Source: Limibacter armeniacum (GTDB taxonomy: Bacteria > Bacteroidota > Bacteroidia > Cytophagales > Flammeovirgaceae). Taken from it: a DNA stretch of 64,000 bases. The translations under genes were made by a program, and so were the position numbers. This document shows positions 49,527 through 59,307 of the stretch, piece after piece. Each line of letters opens with the position of its first letter. Positions within the stretch are counted from its first letter, which is position 1. Below the pieces are notes generated by a model. That model saw nothing but the letters and a program-made list of their open reading frames with translations, ran no database searches and had not been told where the DNA came from. Where the stretch lies: the NCBI RefSeq assembly GCF_036880985.1, contig NZ_JBAJNO010000008.1, positions 2,295,500 to 2,359,499 of the forward strand, written 5' to 3'.

Positions 49527-51404
49527 TCAACTGATATCTTCCAGCATAATAGCTTCCCATTTTTGCTGTGCGGAGAGTTTACGCTCTTTTACTTTTTCCA
49601 TAGCATCTTTAACCTTCCGACTGAATTTCCAACAAGTATTTTTACCTATTTCAAACCTGTCAGCCAACTCTTGAGATGTAATGTTTCCCTTCTTTGTGTA
49701 AATAAGGAATGCCATCAAGAAGGCTTTTTGGATAGGGAAGTGCAATCTGTGAAATAGAGTCCCTGTTGTGGTAGTTTCATTATAGCCACATTTTGTGCAA
49801 CGCCTTGCCAATGGTCCTGTACCTGAGGAATACTTCTCGTTTCCACATTTCTTACATTCAAATTCGTTGCGCCATTTGATCTGCTCCAGATACTGGTAGC
49901 ATTTATTATCGTCAGAGAAAACCCGCTCAAATTCATCAAAAGCAACTTGCCTTTTGTAATCATCATCCAGTTTGGGTTCTTCTGCCTTAGGGGTTTCAGT
50001 TTTGGCAGCCAAAGCAGCTTCCAGTTCTATGATTTTATTGGCTTGTTCTGTCAGTAAGGCCGTACTGCTCCGGAGTTCTTTCTGCTGCTTAACTAGCATA
50101 AGCCTTAGTTCTTGCTTTTCTAGTCGATCCATTTCGACTCTTTTTTCCAGCTCTTTCAGTCTGCTTTCAGCAGTTTCTTTTGCTCTGGTTTCTTTTCTGA
50201 AGTTTAAACTGATGGCTCTTGTATATAGTTTCACTTCCGATAGCAGCAATAGAATGGGACTTAATCCTGCAAAGAAATAATAAAGAGAACATTGGTTGGA
50301 AGGAAGTCTGGCATGTTCAGTGAAATAAGAGATGTTGACCATCAGAATGGCAAGGAACAATGTCAACAAACCGATAATTCGTAGAAGTGAGATAGCCTGA
50401 CGTGGTTGTGACTTGAATGCACCAATCAGCAGAACAATAAAAGGTAATCCGTAGAATGGTGATCCCCATAGAGAGCTTCCTGCCATCATTGCGTAGAGCC
50501 AAAAGGCTAAATTGATTGCTGTAAACCCCCAAATCAGTACAGAAATATAGGAAGACTTAATCCTTTGCCAGATGATTGGCTTGTCTCCAGACTTTAGGAT
50601 ATGTCGCTTATTGGCGTAATAATATACCAATGGAAAGAATAATATCAGGACAGGTGCAAAGGTTTCGATGACTGTATGCCAAGCAGGGGTATCATCCCAC
50701 CAGAACACCGAGCCTGTAAGGTCTTGGGAAAGTCCCATCAATATTAAGCCAAGGACCAAAAAACTGAGAGACCAGTATTCTTTTTTGAAAAGCGTGATAT
50801 GAAGAATAGAGGTAATGAGCAATACAGAAAGGAGAATACCATAAAACAGTCCTGCATGATAGCTATTTCTGCCAAATAGGAAGAAGGTGTTTGGTAGCTT
50901 TTGAATAGAGATACTCTTTGCATTGACAGAGCCTTGTTTCGTCCTGAAATAGAAAATAACCGATTCCTGATTTCGAGGGATAGGGAATAGGTAGTCAGGT
51001 TGCCTAAAGTTTTTCATCCAGAAAGGTAAATCAATTCCTGATGTACCAAGGTAATGTGGTTTACCTTTCAATATTAAGTACATCTGAAGTTCTCTGATAC
51101 TTCGTGCATCAATATTGAGCAATAGTTGCTCGGGGATATTGTCATCAGCATGGATAATAAGTTTATACCATACAGCTGCTTGTGGCATGTATGGCTTTAG
51201 GGATTGCCAAGACTGAGGTTGTATTTTAAGAACATCAGATATACCAAACTGGGATTGAGGATCTGGGAAAGTTGAAATTACTGCAGCAGGAATTGCTTCA
51301 CCGTATTTAACGGTACTGATATGTAAGGTATCTGCTCCTTTGGCTTCAGCGAGCAGATACACTGACATAAAAATCATACAGTAAAGCAGTTTTACAAATT
51401 TCAT
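49527..51404 (-). CDS. 7TMR-DISM membrane sensor fused to an IS1595-type zinc-ribbon/HTH domain
   Basis: 625 residues. Order: signal peptide (1-24), an extracellular beta-sandwich (7TMR-DISMED2-type, about 25-180: VWYKLIIHADDNIPEQLLLN, FYFRTKQGS), seven transmembrane helices (about 185-390), a long Glu/Lys/Arg coiled coil (about 395-470), a linker, then a zinc ribbon with Cys 517, 520, 536 and 539 and a helical HTH (SQELADRFEIGKNTCWKFSR). The last ~110 residues match the N-terminal region of IS1595-type transposases, without the DDE nuclease core. This looks like a membrane receptor that binds DNA directly through a domesticated transposase domain. A PAS kinase lies 135 bp upstream on the same strand. 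Confidence 0.85.
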   Translation of the reverse strand: MKFVKLLYCMIFMSVYLLAEAKGADTLHISTVKYGEAIPAAVISTFPDPQSQFGISDVLKIQPQSWQSLKPYMPQAAVWYKLIIHADDNIPEQLLLNIDARSIRELQMYLILKGKPHYLGTSGIDLPFWMKNFRQPDYLFPIPRNQESVIFYFRTKQGSVNAKSISIQKLPNTFFLFGRNSYHAGLFYGILLSVLLITSILHITLFKKEYWSLSFLVLGLILMGLSQDLTGSVFWWDDTPAWHTVIETFAPVLILFFPLVYYYANKRHILKSGDKPIIWQRIKSSYISVLIWGFTAINLAFWLYAMMAGSSLWGSPFYGLPFIVLLIGAFKSQPRQAISLLRIIGLLTLFLAILMVNISYFTEHARLPSNQCSLYYFFAGLSPILLLLSEVKLYTRAISLNFRKETRAKETAESRLKELEKRVEMDRLEKQELRLMLVKQQKELRSSTALLTEQANKIIELEAALAAKTETPKAEEPKLDDDYKRQVAFDEFERVFSDDNKCYQYLEQIKWRNEFECKKCGNEKYSSGTGPLARRCTKCGYNETTTTGTLFHRLHFPIQKAFLMAFLIYTKKGNITSQELADRFEIGKNTCWKFSRKVKDAMEKVKERKLSAQQKWEAIMLEDIS

Positions 51405-51539
51405 TTTCCTGTTACTGAATAATAGCTGCGGACTTTATCGAACTTTTATCGAATACATAAGTGTACAAGAAAATAGTTCCAGCAATCGGAAAATGAAATG
51501 ATCAATGTTGATGGTATGGAATATTTTACAGAATATATC

Positions 51540-52649
51540 TTAAACTTGAAGGAGTGGTATGGTAAAATAAAAAATGCTGCCTTCTCCTTGTTTGGAATCC
51601 ACCCAGATATGACCGCCATGCAGTTCGATAATTTTTTGGCAATGAGCAAGCCCTATACCGTTACCTTCATATTTTTGCTTGTGCTGTGGTCGCTCAAACA
51701 TATTGAAAATAATAGCCTTGTCATTTTCATCAATACCAATACCATTGTCCTCAACTAAGAACTTCCAAAGATTACCGTCCTTGGTGGATGTAATATATAT
51801 CCTTGGTGCTGTGTTGGGTTTTCGGTATTTAATGGCATTTTCAACCAGGTTTTGAAAAAGTAAGCGCATCTCAATTTGGTAAGCATTGATTTTAGGCAAT
51901 TTTCCAAGTCTGATAATTGCGCCGGTTTTATTAATTGAGCTGATTAAATCATGCTCAATGTCTTTAACCAATTGATGGCAGTCAACCATGGTCAATTTTC
52001 TCTGAGTACCTATCCGGCTGTAATTCAGCAATGATTTTATCTGATGACTCATGCGGGCAGATATCTCAAATATGTAATTTAGAGTTTTAAGACCTTCCGC
52101 ATCAAGCCAGTCACTGTAGGTATTGATCATCAGATCAACAAGTGTAATGATTGTATTGAGAGGACCTTGTAAGTCATGGCTTGCAATTGAGGCAAACTGG
52201 TCTAACTCCTTATTTATTTGTTTTAACTTCTTATTGTTTTCAGTCCACTTTTTTTCCGTTACTTTCCTTTCAGAAATGTCAATAAACGTTCCTATAATTT
52301 TAGTGGCTTTTTGACTTTTGTTTACCTCAAAAATTCCATCTCTGCTAAGGCACCACATCCAAGAACCATCAGCTTTTTTTATTCTATACTCTGTTTCTAT
52401 AATATCTCCAATTTTTGAATTGGCTACTTTTTCATAATGCTTTATCACGGATTCCTTTTCATCAGGATGAAATAGTTTTATGAAACTTTCATCTAAGATG
52501 CTATTGATCTCTTCAATAGCATAACCTGTCATTTTGGTGAACTGCTTATTAATATAGACATAACCTCCTTTTATCATATCATACACATATATACCATTGA
52601 CAGAAAGTTCAAGAACTTTATGTTCAAACTCTTCACTTTTCATTTCCAT
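51540..52649 (-). CDS. PAS-domain sensor histidine kinase
   Basis: 369 residues, cytoplasmic. An N-terminal PAS/PAC pair (about 10-130: VNGIYVYDMIKGGYVYINKQ, FTKMTGYAIEEI; EYRIKKADGSWMWCLSRDG, IIGTFIDISERK), then HisKA with the phospho-accepting His in IASHDLQGPLNTIITLVDLM, N-box LFQNLVENAIKYRKPNTAPR, G1 VEDNGIGIDENDK, F-box and G2 FNMFERPQHKQKYEGNGIGL. A complete orthodox kinase without receiver domain. No cognate response regulator is adjacent; the next gene downstream is the 7TMR-DISM protein and the divergent gene is a SpoIIE phosphatase. Confidence 0.94.
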   Translation of the reverse strand: MEMKSEEFEHKVLELSVNGIYVYDMIKGGYVYINKQFTKMTGYAIEEINSILDESFIKLFHPDEKESVIKHYEKVANSKIGDIIETEYRIKKADGSWMWCLSRDGIFEVNKSQKATKIIGTFIDISERKVTEKKWTENNKKLKQINKELDQFASIASHDLQGPLNTIITLVDLMINTYSDWLDAEGLKTLNYIFEISARMSHQIKSLLNYSRIGTQRKLTMVDCHQLVKDIEHDLISSINKTGAIIRLGKLPKINAYQIEMRLLFQNLVENAIKYRKPNTAPRIYITSTKDGNLWKFLVEDNGIGIDENDKAIIFNMFERPQHKQKYEGNGIGLAHCQKIIELHGGHIWVDSKQGEGSIFYFTIPLLQV

Positions 52650-52942
52650 GTTTGTTAGTTTATTCTGGCTTGGAATAAGCCTTTAGCTAGTTTTTGTGTT
52701 AGTAATTTCAATAAATGCTAGTTGGAAAGTTAGTAACATGTATAGTCCTAAACTATCAATCTATCAGGAAATTAGAGAGTAAGGTGAATTGTCTAAAAAT
52801 AAATGGGGCTATCATTACGCTTGTAGAAGTTTTGTTGGGGTAGTGGAGTAGGGATTTTTAGATAAGATAGCCAAGATGGAGAGATTAAAGATGAATCTGT
52901 GTTTATGTAGTGGGTATCAATCATATACTATACACAAGCAAA

Positions 52943-54325
52943 ATGATAACTTTCTTAAAATTTGAACAAAGAATATTCAGATTCTCATGTTTGATATGCT
53001 TCAGTGTTGATTTTATTAGGTGTATTGTGGCTTCTGTTATCTACAAGGGCTATACGTCTTCATTCTCATTTTACTTTTCAGTATTCGATATAATTGTATT
53101 GGGAACTATTTTCCTGATGTCAAGTAAAGAGAAGCCTAACAAAAAGCTTAATTATCTCTTTGTGGGCTACCTGACATGTTCAGTTTGTATTCAATTTATG
53201 TTAAATAATGGGCATAAGGGAGTCGTACCTTATGTCCAACTGATGATTGCATTGCTTTTTGCGGCAATTGTAAGGTGGAAAACCTTTTTGCCATGGATGG
53301 TATTTTTTTATGTAGTAACCTTTTCCTTGCACCTTATTAGCCATATGAAGGAGGAATGGATTGTATTTCACAGTGATATTACAACCTTTTGGGTTTGGAG
53401 AGTAACGGTGTATATGATGGCCATGCTCATCATCATAGTAGTGGTAGCCATATTGAGATACAATCATCAGGTAGCATATAAATCCTCGGTATATAAACGG
53501 TTAAAGTTGGAAAAGCAGCGAGAGCTTCTAGAAGTGCAGAAAGTTCAGATTGACCAATCATTGGCCGCTATTACTGAAAGCATTCGATATGCTGAGAGAA
53601 TACAAAATACACTACTTCCTGACCAACGTGAGACCCAGTCGCTTTTACCTGAAAGCTTTATTTTTTATCAGCCTAAAGATATTGTCAGTGGTGATTTTTA
53701 CTGGATGGCACAGCAGGGTTCTGCCAAGGTTGTAGTTGTAGCAGATTGTACCGGACATGGGATACCGGGTGCATTTATGTCAGTATTAGGGTATGTTTTT
53801 TTGGATCAGGTCGTCAATGTGGATAAGATTTTATCACCTGCTGAGATGCTAAGTATAGTCCATGAGAGAGTCAACCAAACATTATCTCATAAGGGAAGAG
53901 AACTGACAACACATGACGGAATGGACATGGCGATCTGTGTGATAGATACTTCAACGTCGACCTTGACTTTTTCAGGTGCTAGGTTGTCATTGCATTATGT
54001 ACAAGATGGCAAAAACCAAATCATAAGAGGTGTCAAAAAGAGTATCGGCGATGTTTATCGAGAAGATCTGGAATTTGAAAATCACACCATTTCACTAGAA
54101 AAACCGACTACCTGCTTTCTTTTTACAGATGGATTCCAAGATCAGTTTGGAGGACCATTAAAGAAAAAGTACCTCTCCAAAAACTTAAAAACGCTTTTGT
54201 ATAACAATGCAGAATTGCCTATGGATTTACAGAAATCTAACATTGAAAAAGCATTTTTAAATTGGAAAGGTGAAGAACAACAGGTAGACGATGTCTTGGT
54301 CGTTGGATTTAGAATCAGCTCATAA
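52943..54325 (+). CDS. Membrane SpoIIE-type PP2C phosphatase
   Basis: About 460 residues from ATG at 52943 (MITFLKFEQRIFRFS); a GTG at 52910 would add 11. Four to six transmembrane helices fill the first ~180 residues, then a coiled coil (KRLKLEKQRELLEVQKVQID) and the SpoIIE phosphatase: AERIQNTLLPDQRE, PKDIVSGDFYWMAQQGSAKV, VADCTGHGIPGAFMSVLGYV, MDMAICVIDTST, FLFTDGFQDQFGG with metal-binding Asp residues. Such proteins dephosphorylate anti-sigma-factor antagonists or other Ser/Thr targets. Its stop lies 3 bp from the stop of the convergent beta-lactamase-family gene. Confidence 0.92.
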   Translation: MITFLKFEQRIFRFSCLICFSVDFIRCIVASVIYKGYTSSFSFYFSVFDIIVLGTIFLMSSKEKPNKKLNYLFVGYLTCSVCIQFMLNNGHKGVVPYVQLMIALLFAAIVRWKTFLPWMVFFYVVTFSLHLISHMKEEWIVFHSDITTFWVWRVTVYMMAMLIIIVVVAILRYNHQVAYKSSVYKRLKLEKQRELLEVQKVQIDQSLAAITESIRYAERIQNTLLPDQRETQSLLPESFIFYQPKDIVSGDFYWMAQQGSAKVVVVADCTGHGIPGAFMSVLGYVFLDQVVNVDKILSPAEMLSIVHERVNQTLSHKGRELTTHDGMDMAICVIDTSTSTLTFSGARLSLHYVQDGKNQIIRGVKKSIGDVYREDLEFENHTISLEKPTTCFLFTDGFQDQFGGPLKKKYLSKNLKTLLYNNAELPMDLQKSNIEKAFLNWKGEEQQVDDVLVVGFRISS

Positions 54326-54328
54326 TTT

Positions 54329-55585
54329 TTAATTATGGCTATTGGCTATAGACCTTTCAGGTTCGTCATTGTAAGGAATGTAGTTTTCCCAGTACCAAGG
54401 CGTATAAATATCCCCAATTCCAACCTCCAATACTTCTTTGAAAATACTTTCTGCATTGTCACTGTTAGACATTAGCAGAATTCCCATATTCTTTTCAGGG
54501 AAGATGATAGAATAATGTTGAAACCCTTCTCCATGGCCTTCTTTAAAATATCCGTTTCCATAAGGGGTTGTGAGTATTCCCCATCCCAATCCATAATTTA
54601 ATTTTATATCCTTATTCTCATCAGTTTTTTCTATTGAATGTTTGCCAAATTGTTGTTTTGAATCAATACTGATATTAGGCTTGAACATCAGGTTTGTTAT
54701 AGGAGAATCGTTGGATTTCAAGGAAAGAATATGCTCCATAAACTTTGAGTAGTCTAGAGGAGTGGTTTCCATTGATCCAGCAGAAGCCGCTTCATCAGGA
54801 ATGTCTTTTTTAATAACTTCTTGCTTGACTGTATGACCGTTACAATATTCATTTTCAAAACGTGGTAGCCACAAATAGCTGGTCATATCCATGTTCAATG
54901 GATTAAAGACACGTTCTTTAGCTAATTCTTCAAGTCCTTTTCCTGTAATTTTTTCGATTACATATTGTAATAGCATCATTCCCTCACCAGAATAGCTGTA
55001 TTGAGTGCCTGGGTCGAAGTAAAAATGAATATCACCTTCTGGGGTGAAAACACCTGTCCGACTTATCCATCTCCAGTTTGGAAGCCCAGTGGTATGTGAA
55101 AGGCACATTCTGCCTGTGATTCTCTGATACCTTTTATCGTTTTCCAAGTTTTTGAAACCTCTCCATTCTTTTTCAAATTCCATCTCTGGAATAGGAGTGT
55201 CCAGATAGTCCTGTAAAGGTTTATCCAAGTCAATTATTCCTTCATTGGCAAGTTGTGCTACAAGGTATCCAAAAACGGATTTGCTCAATGATGCACCATA
55301 GAAGACTTGATTGATATGCAGGCTATCTTTTTGTTGATAGTTAGCATAACCAAATGCTTTTCGATAAATGGTTGTGTCGTGATTGAAGATGGTTAGTGTA
55401 AAGCCAGAAACATGAGCGGTATCTACAAGTTCCTGAACCTTTTGATCTAGCTTCGAATATGTTATCTGTGAGCCATCCAAACGTTGGACTAGCTTTTCAG
55501 TTTGATCCATGGTTTGTTTATTGTCAGTATCACTGCAACCAAATAGGATTGATAAGGTAAATAAGGGTATTAATACTTTTTTCAT
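54329..55585 (-). CDS. Serine beta-lactamase/penicillin-binding-like lipoprotein
   Basis: About 418 residues from Met at 55585, which starts a lipoprotein signal (MKKVLIPLFTLSILFGCSDT; Cys at 17). Longer in-frame starts up to 55813 overlap the DUF4177 gene and have poor sequence. Class C/AmpH-like fold: SxxK in YGASLSKSVFGYLVAQLA, the Tyr motif in DPGTQYSYSGEGMMLLQYVI (YSG rather than YxN), and the third motif as GHGEGFQHYSIIFP (HGE instead of KTG). These variations are common in esterase-like members. It probably acts on peptidoglycan or esters in the periplasm. Third gene of a small minus-strand group. Confidence 0.88.
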   Translation of the reverse strand: MKKVLIPLFTLSILFGCSDTDNKQTMDQTEKLVQRLDGSQITYSKLDQKVQELVDTAHVSGFTLTIFNHDTTIYRKAFGYANYQQKDSLHINQVFYGASLSKSVFGYLVAQLANEGIIDLDKPLQDYLDTPIPEMEFEKEWRGFKNLENDKRYQRITGRMCLSHTTGLPNWRWISRTGVFTPEGDIHFYFDPGTQYSYSGEGMMLLQYVIEKITGKGLEELAKERVFNPLNMDMTSYLWLPRFENEYCNGHTVKQEVIKKDIPDEAASAGSMETTPLDYSKFMEHILSLKSNDSPITNLMFKPNISIDSKQQFGKHSIEKTDENKDIKLNYGLGWGILTTPYGNGYFKEGHGEGFQHYSIIFPEKNMGILLMSNSDNAESIFKEVLEVGIGDIYTPWYWENYIPYNDEPERSIANSHN

Positions 55586-55673
55586 CTTACTATAAAGGGG
55601 AATGAAAAATAAAGTTTTGTTTGAGGTAAATGGGTTAATAAAATTAGGGGATAGTTGACATGGTATTGTAAAT

Positions 55674-55886
55674 CTATTCAGCTTTTTCTCTTTTGAAAAC
55701 AGTGAAAAATTCATCAGTCTTAGAATCTCTAAACATGATATGATCAGAAGGGATTGGTTCCATTTTAACCAGCTCCCAACCATCATTGCCCCATTTTTGG
55801 AAAGCTTCATCAAGTTCTAGTCGGAAGCTTTTTTTACTGAGGTGAGCAATGCTTATCATCACGAATTTGTATTCAAATTTTTTCAT
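55674..55886 (-). CDS. DUF4177-family small protein
   Basis: 70 residues: MKKFEYKFVMISIAHLSKKS, then LDEAFQKWGNDGWELVKMEP, with the GWELV core and a final TVFKREK strand, all characteristic of DUF4177. Its function is unknown. It stands between the small membrane gene (28 bp upstream) and the beta-lactamase-family gene (88 bp downstream), all on the minus strand. Confidence 0.85.
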   Translation of the reverse strand: MKKFEYKFVMISIAHLSKKSFRLELDEAFQKWGNDGWELVKMEPIPSDHIMFRDSKTDEFFTVFKREKAE

Positions 55887-55914
55887 GTTTGTGTTTTAGT
55901 TTAGTCTATTTTAA

Positions 55915-56100
55915 TCAGTCAAGCTGGGCCCTCACTTTTTGGTAAATGGCTAATATCATCATACCGCTTCCTGTTCCGATAAATATTCCGTAGCTGAAGT
56001 CTGAAATTTCAGAATAGTGGGAACATATTTGAGAAGAAACTATAGTTAGCAGTCCTGCTATAAGCAAAATTAAATATTTAGAGGTCTTTAGGTTTTGCAT
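55915..56100 (-). CDS. Small two-helix membrane protein
   Basis: 61 residues: MQNLKTSKYLILLIAGLLTI as the first helix, ISDFSYGIFIGTGSGMMILA as the second, and a charged end IYQKVRAQLD. No family recognised. Probably co-transcribed with the DUF4177 gene 28 bp downstream. Confidence 0.6.
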   Translation of the reverse strand: MQNLKTSKYLILLIAGLLTIVSSQICSHYSEISDFSYGIFIGTGSGMMILAIYQKVRAQLD

Positions 56101-56481
56101 AAGCTTATTTTGTTAAAATATTCTCTTTAGTTTACGAGAGTTAATAAACAATTGTTTTAAAAATTAATCTTAGGACTTCTCAATTATCTTATTGATTTTA
56201 TATTTGAAGCTCAACATAAACCGCCCTTTTTCCATATTAGAACTGAAATAATTGTGGGTGACAGTATTGCTGAACTGCTGTTTCAAGTCAGGGTTTCCTG
56301 AAATCAGTCGTATAGTGTTAGTATTTAAGTTATTTTACCACCATTTGTGAAAGTTTATAGGATGTGATTTTTTGCAGAATACTATCCTTAATAGTTATTT
56401 TTTTTCCTATCAGTACGGTATTTTTTTAATTCTGAATGGTTCTCGCTATTTTATTGTACCAATTAAACAACTGAATTTTTT
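56101..56481. other. Intergenic region upstream of the split receptor operon
   Basis: 381 bp. Besides the receptor-gene remnant at 56170-56334 it holds the promoter for the next operon, presumably in 56335-56481 (AT-rich; no clear -33/-7 pair found). Confidence 0.45.
56170..56334 (-). pseudogene. Remnant of an OMP_b-brl-type TonB-dependent receptor gene
   Basis: On the minus strand a 54-codon frame, open after a TAA, reads NNLNTNTIRLISGNPDLKQQ, then FSNTVTHNYFSSNMEKGRFM, LSFKYKINKIIEKS and TAA. The TNxIRLxxGNPDLKxxFSN block is a hallmark of the C-terminal barrel of outer-membrane receptors of the OMP_b-brl_3 group. Normally more than 100 further residues follow; here the frame ends after about 40. 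There is no start codon in a proper place. A decayed, internally deleted gene fragment is the best reading. Confidence 0.7.
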
Positions 56482-59295
56482 ATGAGAATAACACTTACTT
56501 TTTTATGTCTCCTTTTGATGGGAGTTTTGTCTGCTTTTGGACAGGACCGAACACTGGAGGGTATAATGCTAGATAGCAATGGTGAGCCTATGCCTGGAGC
56601 CTCACTTTCTATAAAGGGAACCAATATAGGTACTGTTACTGATATGGAGGGACATTATAAGCTTACAGCGCCTGTTGGAGCAACCATTGTCGTGTCGTTG
56701 GTTGGGTATAAAACGAGAGAGTTTGTTGTACCTGGTAATTCTCCTGTAGAAATAGTTAAACCTACTGTCACTACTGTAAAGCAAAAAAAGACTTCAGTAT
56801 CTCCGGCATCTTCAGGAAAGGGGATTGGGGTATTGGATGACTCATCTCCGACCTATGTACCGATTGATTACTATAATATTTTTAATCGTTATGCACTATC
56901 TAATTACGAAGTTAAATACAAACAGCATAAAGGTAAATACACATTTAAAAGGAAAGAGGAGTATACTATACCAACACTTCAGTACCGATTGAGTACAAAG
57001 GTCGGGTGGATAGGAAAGGCTCCTAAATTACAGGATAGTTTTGCTCAGGGTAGCCCTAATGAAGGCTCTTATCAATGGAAGGGCGGAGACCAGCAAGAAA
57101 TGTTCAGCTGGGGACCAAGGGTAAGTCAGTTACGATATGATGGTAGTTCATACCCTTATGATGTCAATGGTAGTTTGGAATCTGTTGGAACAGGAGGTAA
57201 TGCCAAGACTTATGATCCTTACGATCTTTTCAAACCTTCTTTTTCTCACCGTCATTATTTAGCCCTAAATGGTAAAGCAGGAATACTGAATTATAAGAGT
57301 AGTTATAGTCATGAGTCGATAGATGGGATTATAAAGCCTTCAGAGCGTACAAATGATAATTTATCCTTTGACTTGGGAATTAGGAAAAGAGCTTTTGAAG
57401 CAGATTTCAATTACTATTATGGTCAAAAGAGAGACAAATGGTTTCCAATGAATGGTAATTATCAGCAACTGCTTTTTAACTTGATTACCACACCACCTAC
57501 TTTTCATAACAAAGATGAGAATGTTCGGTCTGTACAACCATATAGAACCTATGCAGCAGGATGGAGTAGAAACCCCTATTCAATGATGGAAGATGACCTC
57601 AGTTTGCAGAAGTATAACTCACATATGGCAGGGCTTGGATTGTCATATCATCTTGAGAAATGGAAGTTTATGCTTAATTCTACCTATCAGCGTAGGTGGC
57701 AGGATCAGCGTTATGATGTGAATTCATTTGCCAGAACGGACGATATTTCTCGGAATTTGGATTTCCAGTACTGGAATGCTGATGGTGGGATTTCCAAAGA
57801 GTTTACGGATTATTATCGTGAATTTCATTATGAAACACTTCTCCATTATCTGTTTGAGTCCAGTCTTCGGGATTACGGGGTGCAAAATATATCAGAGAGT
57901 AGGGCTTACAGTGATTATGTGGAGCGGAAGTCCTCTTCCCTAAAATGGGGAAATGAATTGAGATGGGATTACCTTGATATCCAACTAAGTTTGGGTAATA
58001 CTTTTTACCATTCCAATACATTTTCAGGAGGGAAGTGGAAACCTTGGGCACCTTATGCAAAGGCGACTATACATCCATTGTATATCCTGGATGAACTAGC
58101 AGGATTGTATGTAGACCCATTTTCAAGCCCAGACTTTTTCGAGGTTTCTTTGGGGTATTATCGATCTTATCAGGAATGGGCTTTAGAGGCAAATCCACTT
58201 TATGCCAATAGTATGACCTATAGCAGTCAGGATTGGAATACTTATTATCCAACTCAGGAAGTGGGGAGAGCGAATGGGCTTCAGCCTGAACAGTATGGTA
58301 AGTTTGATTTGAACTTCCGTTCTTTTGTGCGTTTAGGTGCTGTGTCTTTGACTATGGAAGCTTCCAATTACCATTATCAGGTAGAAAATATGTTGGCACC
58401 TGTTGTGTCTGAAGAGCAGCTGTTACAGTATGAAAATGTAGGCGCTTATCAGAATAAGGGTTGGGAGGTTTCTTTGGAGTTTGCGGGAAATTTCAACTAT
58501 AAAGAGAATTTTAAACTGAAGCAAAAAGTCTCCTGGGAGCGTGCACGGACAAAGGTTTCTGAAGTTTATAACCCATCAGGAAGGCAACAACTGGCAGGGT
58601 TTACCAATATCGGTAAGTATATCGTGGAGGGGCAACCTTTGGGTGTACTGGTAGGTACACGATTTGAAAAGGACGCATTTGGAAATCTGGTGATAGACAG
58701 TGAAGGTTTTACTATGGAAAGTGATCAGGTGGGAATTATCGGTGATCCAAATCCAGATTGGGTGATACAGTCAGCCACGTCTTTAACCTATCGAAAATGG
58801 CAATTCAATATGATTTGGGACTTCAAGCATGGAGGAGATGTTTGGAATGGTACAAGGCAGATGCTGGATTATTTGGGGAGGTCTGCCAGTACAGGGGAGC
58901 AACGCGAAGTCACAGGATATGTTTTTGATGGTGTCACACAAACTGGTGAACCCAACCAGATGGCTGTAGACTTTGCTGATCCTGCCAATGGATTGGAGGG
59001 TAACCGTTGGGTACGTTACGGACCTGAAGGTGTAGGTGAGGCAGGTATTGAGGATGGAAGCTGGGTTCGACTTCAATCACTCTCATTAGGTTATTCCATT
59101 ACAAATAAGTCTGATGATAAACTGATAAGAGCATGGAAAGTATCTGTAGTAGGAGAGAACCTATTGCTTTGGACACCTTATACAGGCGTAGACCCTCAAA
59201 CATCACTTTTGGGACAACCATCAGGAATGGGAATAGACTATTTTAATACCCCATCAATGCGTACTATCCAGTTTAAGCTTTCATTTACGCTATAA
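56482..59295 (+). CDS. SusC-like outer-membrane barrel lacking a TonB plug domain
   Basis: 937 residues with signal peptide (cut near AFGQD). Residues about 23-83 are a carboxypeptidase-D regulatory-like domain (EGIMLDSNGEPMPGASLSIK, TVTDMEGHYKLTAPVGATIV). A SusC protein should then have a TonB box and a ~120-residue plug (typically GYGTQKK...GVQI...YVVDG...INTK). Neither is present: a ~45-residue linker leads straight into barrel strands (YEVKYKQHKGKYTFKRKEEY, STKVGWIGK, HRHYLALNGKAGILNYKSSY), and the C-terminal part is SusC-like (WVRLQSLSLGYSI, VVGENLLLWTPYTGVDPQTS) ending in IQFKLSFTL. The missing plug occurs in the next gene, 12 bp downstream. So this is probably the pore half of a two-part complex. 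Confidence 0.85.
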   Translation: MRITLTFLCLLLMGVLSAFGQDRTLEGIMLDSNGEPMPGASLSIKGTNIGTVTDMEGHYKLTAPVGATIVVSLVGYKTREFVVPGNSPVEIVKPTVTTVKQKKTSVSPASSGKGIGVLDDSSPTYVPIDYYNIFNRYALSNYEVKYKQHKGKYTFKRKEEYTIPTLQYRLSTKVGWIGKAPKLQDSFAQGSPNEGSYQWKGGDQQEMFSWGPRVSQLRYDGSSYPYDVNGSLESVGTGGNAKTYDPYDLFKPSFSHRHYLALNGKAGILNYKSSYSHESIDGIIKPSERTNDNLSFDLGIRKRAFEADFNYYYGQKRDKWFPMNGNYQQLLFNLITTPPTFHNKDENVRSVQPYRTYAAGWSRNPYSMMEDDLSLQKYNSHMAGLGLSYHLEKWKFMLNSTYQRRWQDQRYDVNSFARTDDISRNLDFQYWNADGGISKEFTDYYREFHYETLLHYLFESSLRDYGVQNISESRAYSDYVERKSSSLKWGNELRWDYLDIQLSLGNTFYHSNTFSGGKWKPWAPYAKATIHPLYILDELAGLYVDPFSSPDFFEVSLGYYRSYQEWALEANPLYANSMTYSSQDWNTYYPTQEVGRANGLQPEQYGKFDLNFRSFVRLGAVSLTMEASNYHYQVENMLAPVVSEEQLLQYENVGAYQNKGWEVSLEFAGNFNYKENFKLKQKVSWERARTKVSEVYNPSGRQQLAGFTNIGKYIVEGQPLGVLVGTRFEKDAFGNLVIDSEGFTMESDQVGIIGDPNPDWVIQSATSLTYRKWQFNMIWDFKHGGDVWNGTRQMLDYLGRSASTGEQREVTGYVFDGVTQTGEPNQMAVDFADPANGLEGNRWVRYGPEGVGEAGIEDGSWVRLQSLSLGYSITNKSDDKLIRAWKVSVVGENLLLWTPYTGVDPQTSLLGQPSGMGIDYFNTPSMRTIQFKLSFTL

Positions 59296-59307
59296 ATCCA
59301 AAAACCA

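Noticed and set aside
55586-55813. Longer N-terminus for the beta-lactamase-family gene
   Set aside because: It overlaps the DUF4177 gene and lacks coding quality; the lipoprotein signal begins at Met 55585.
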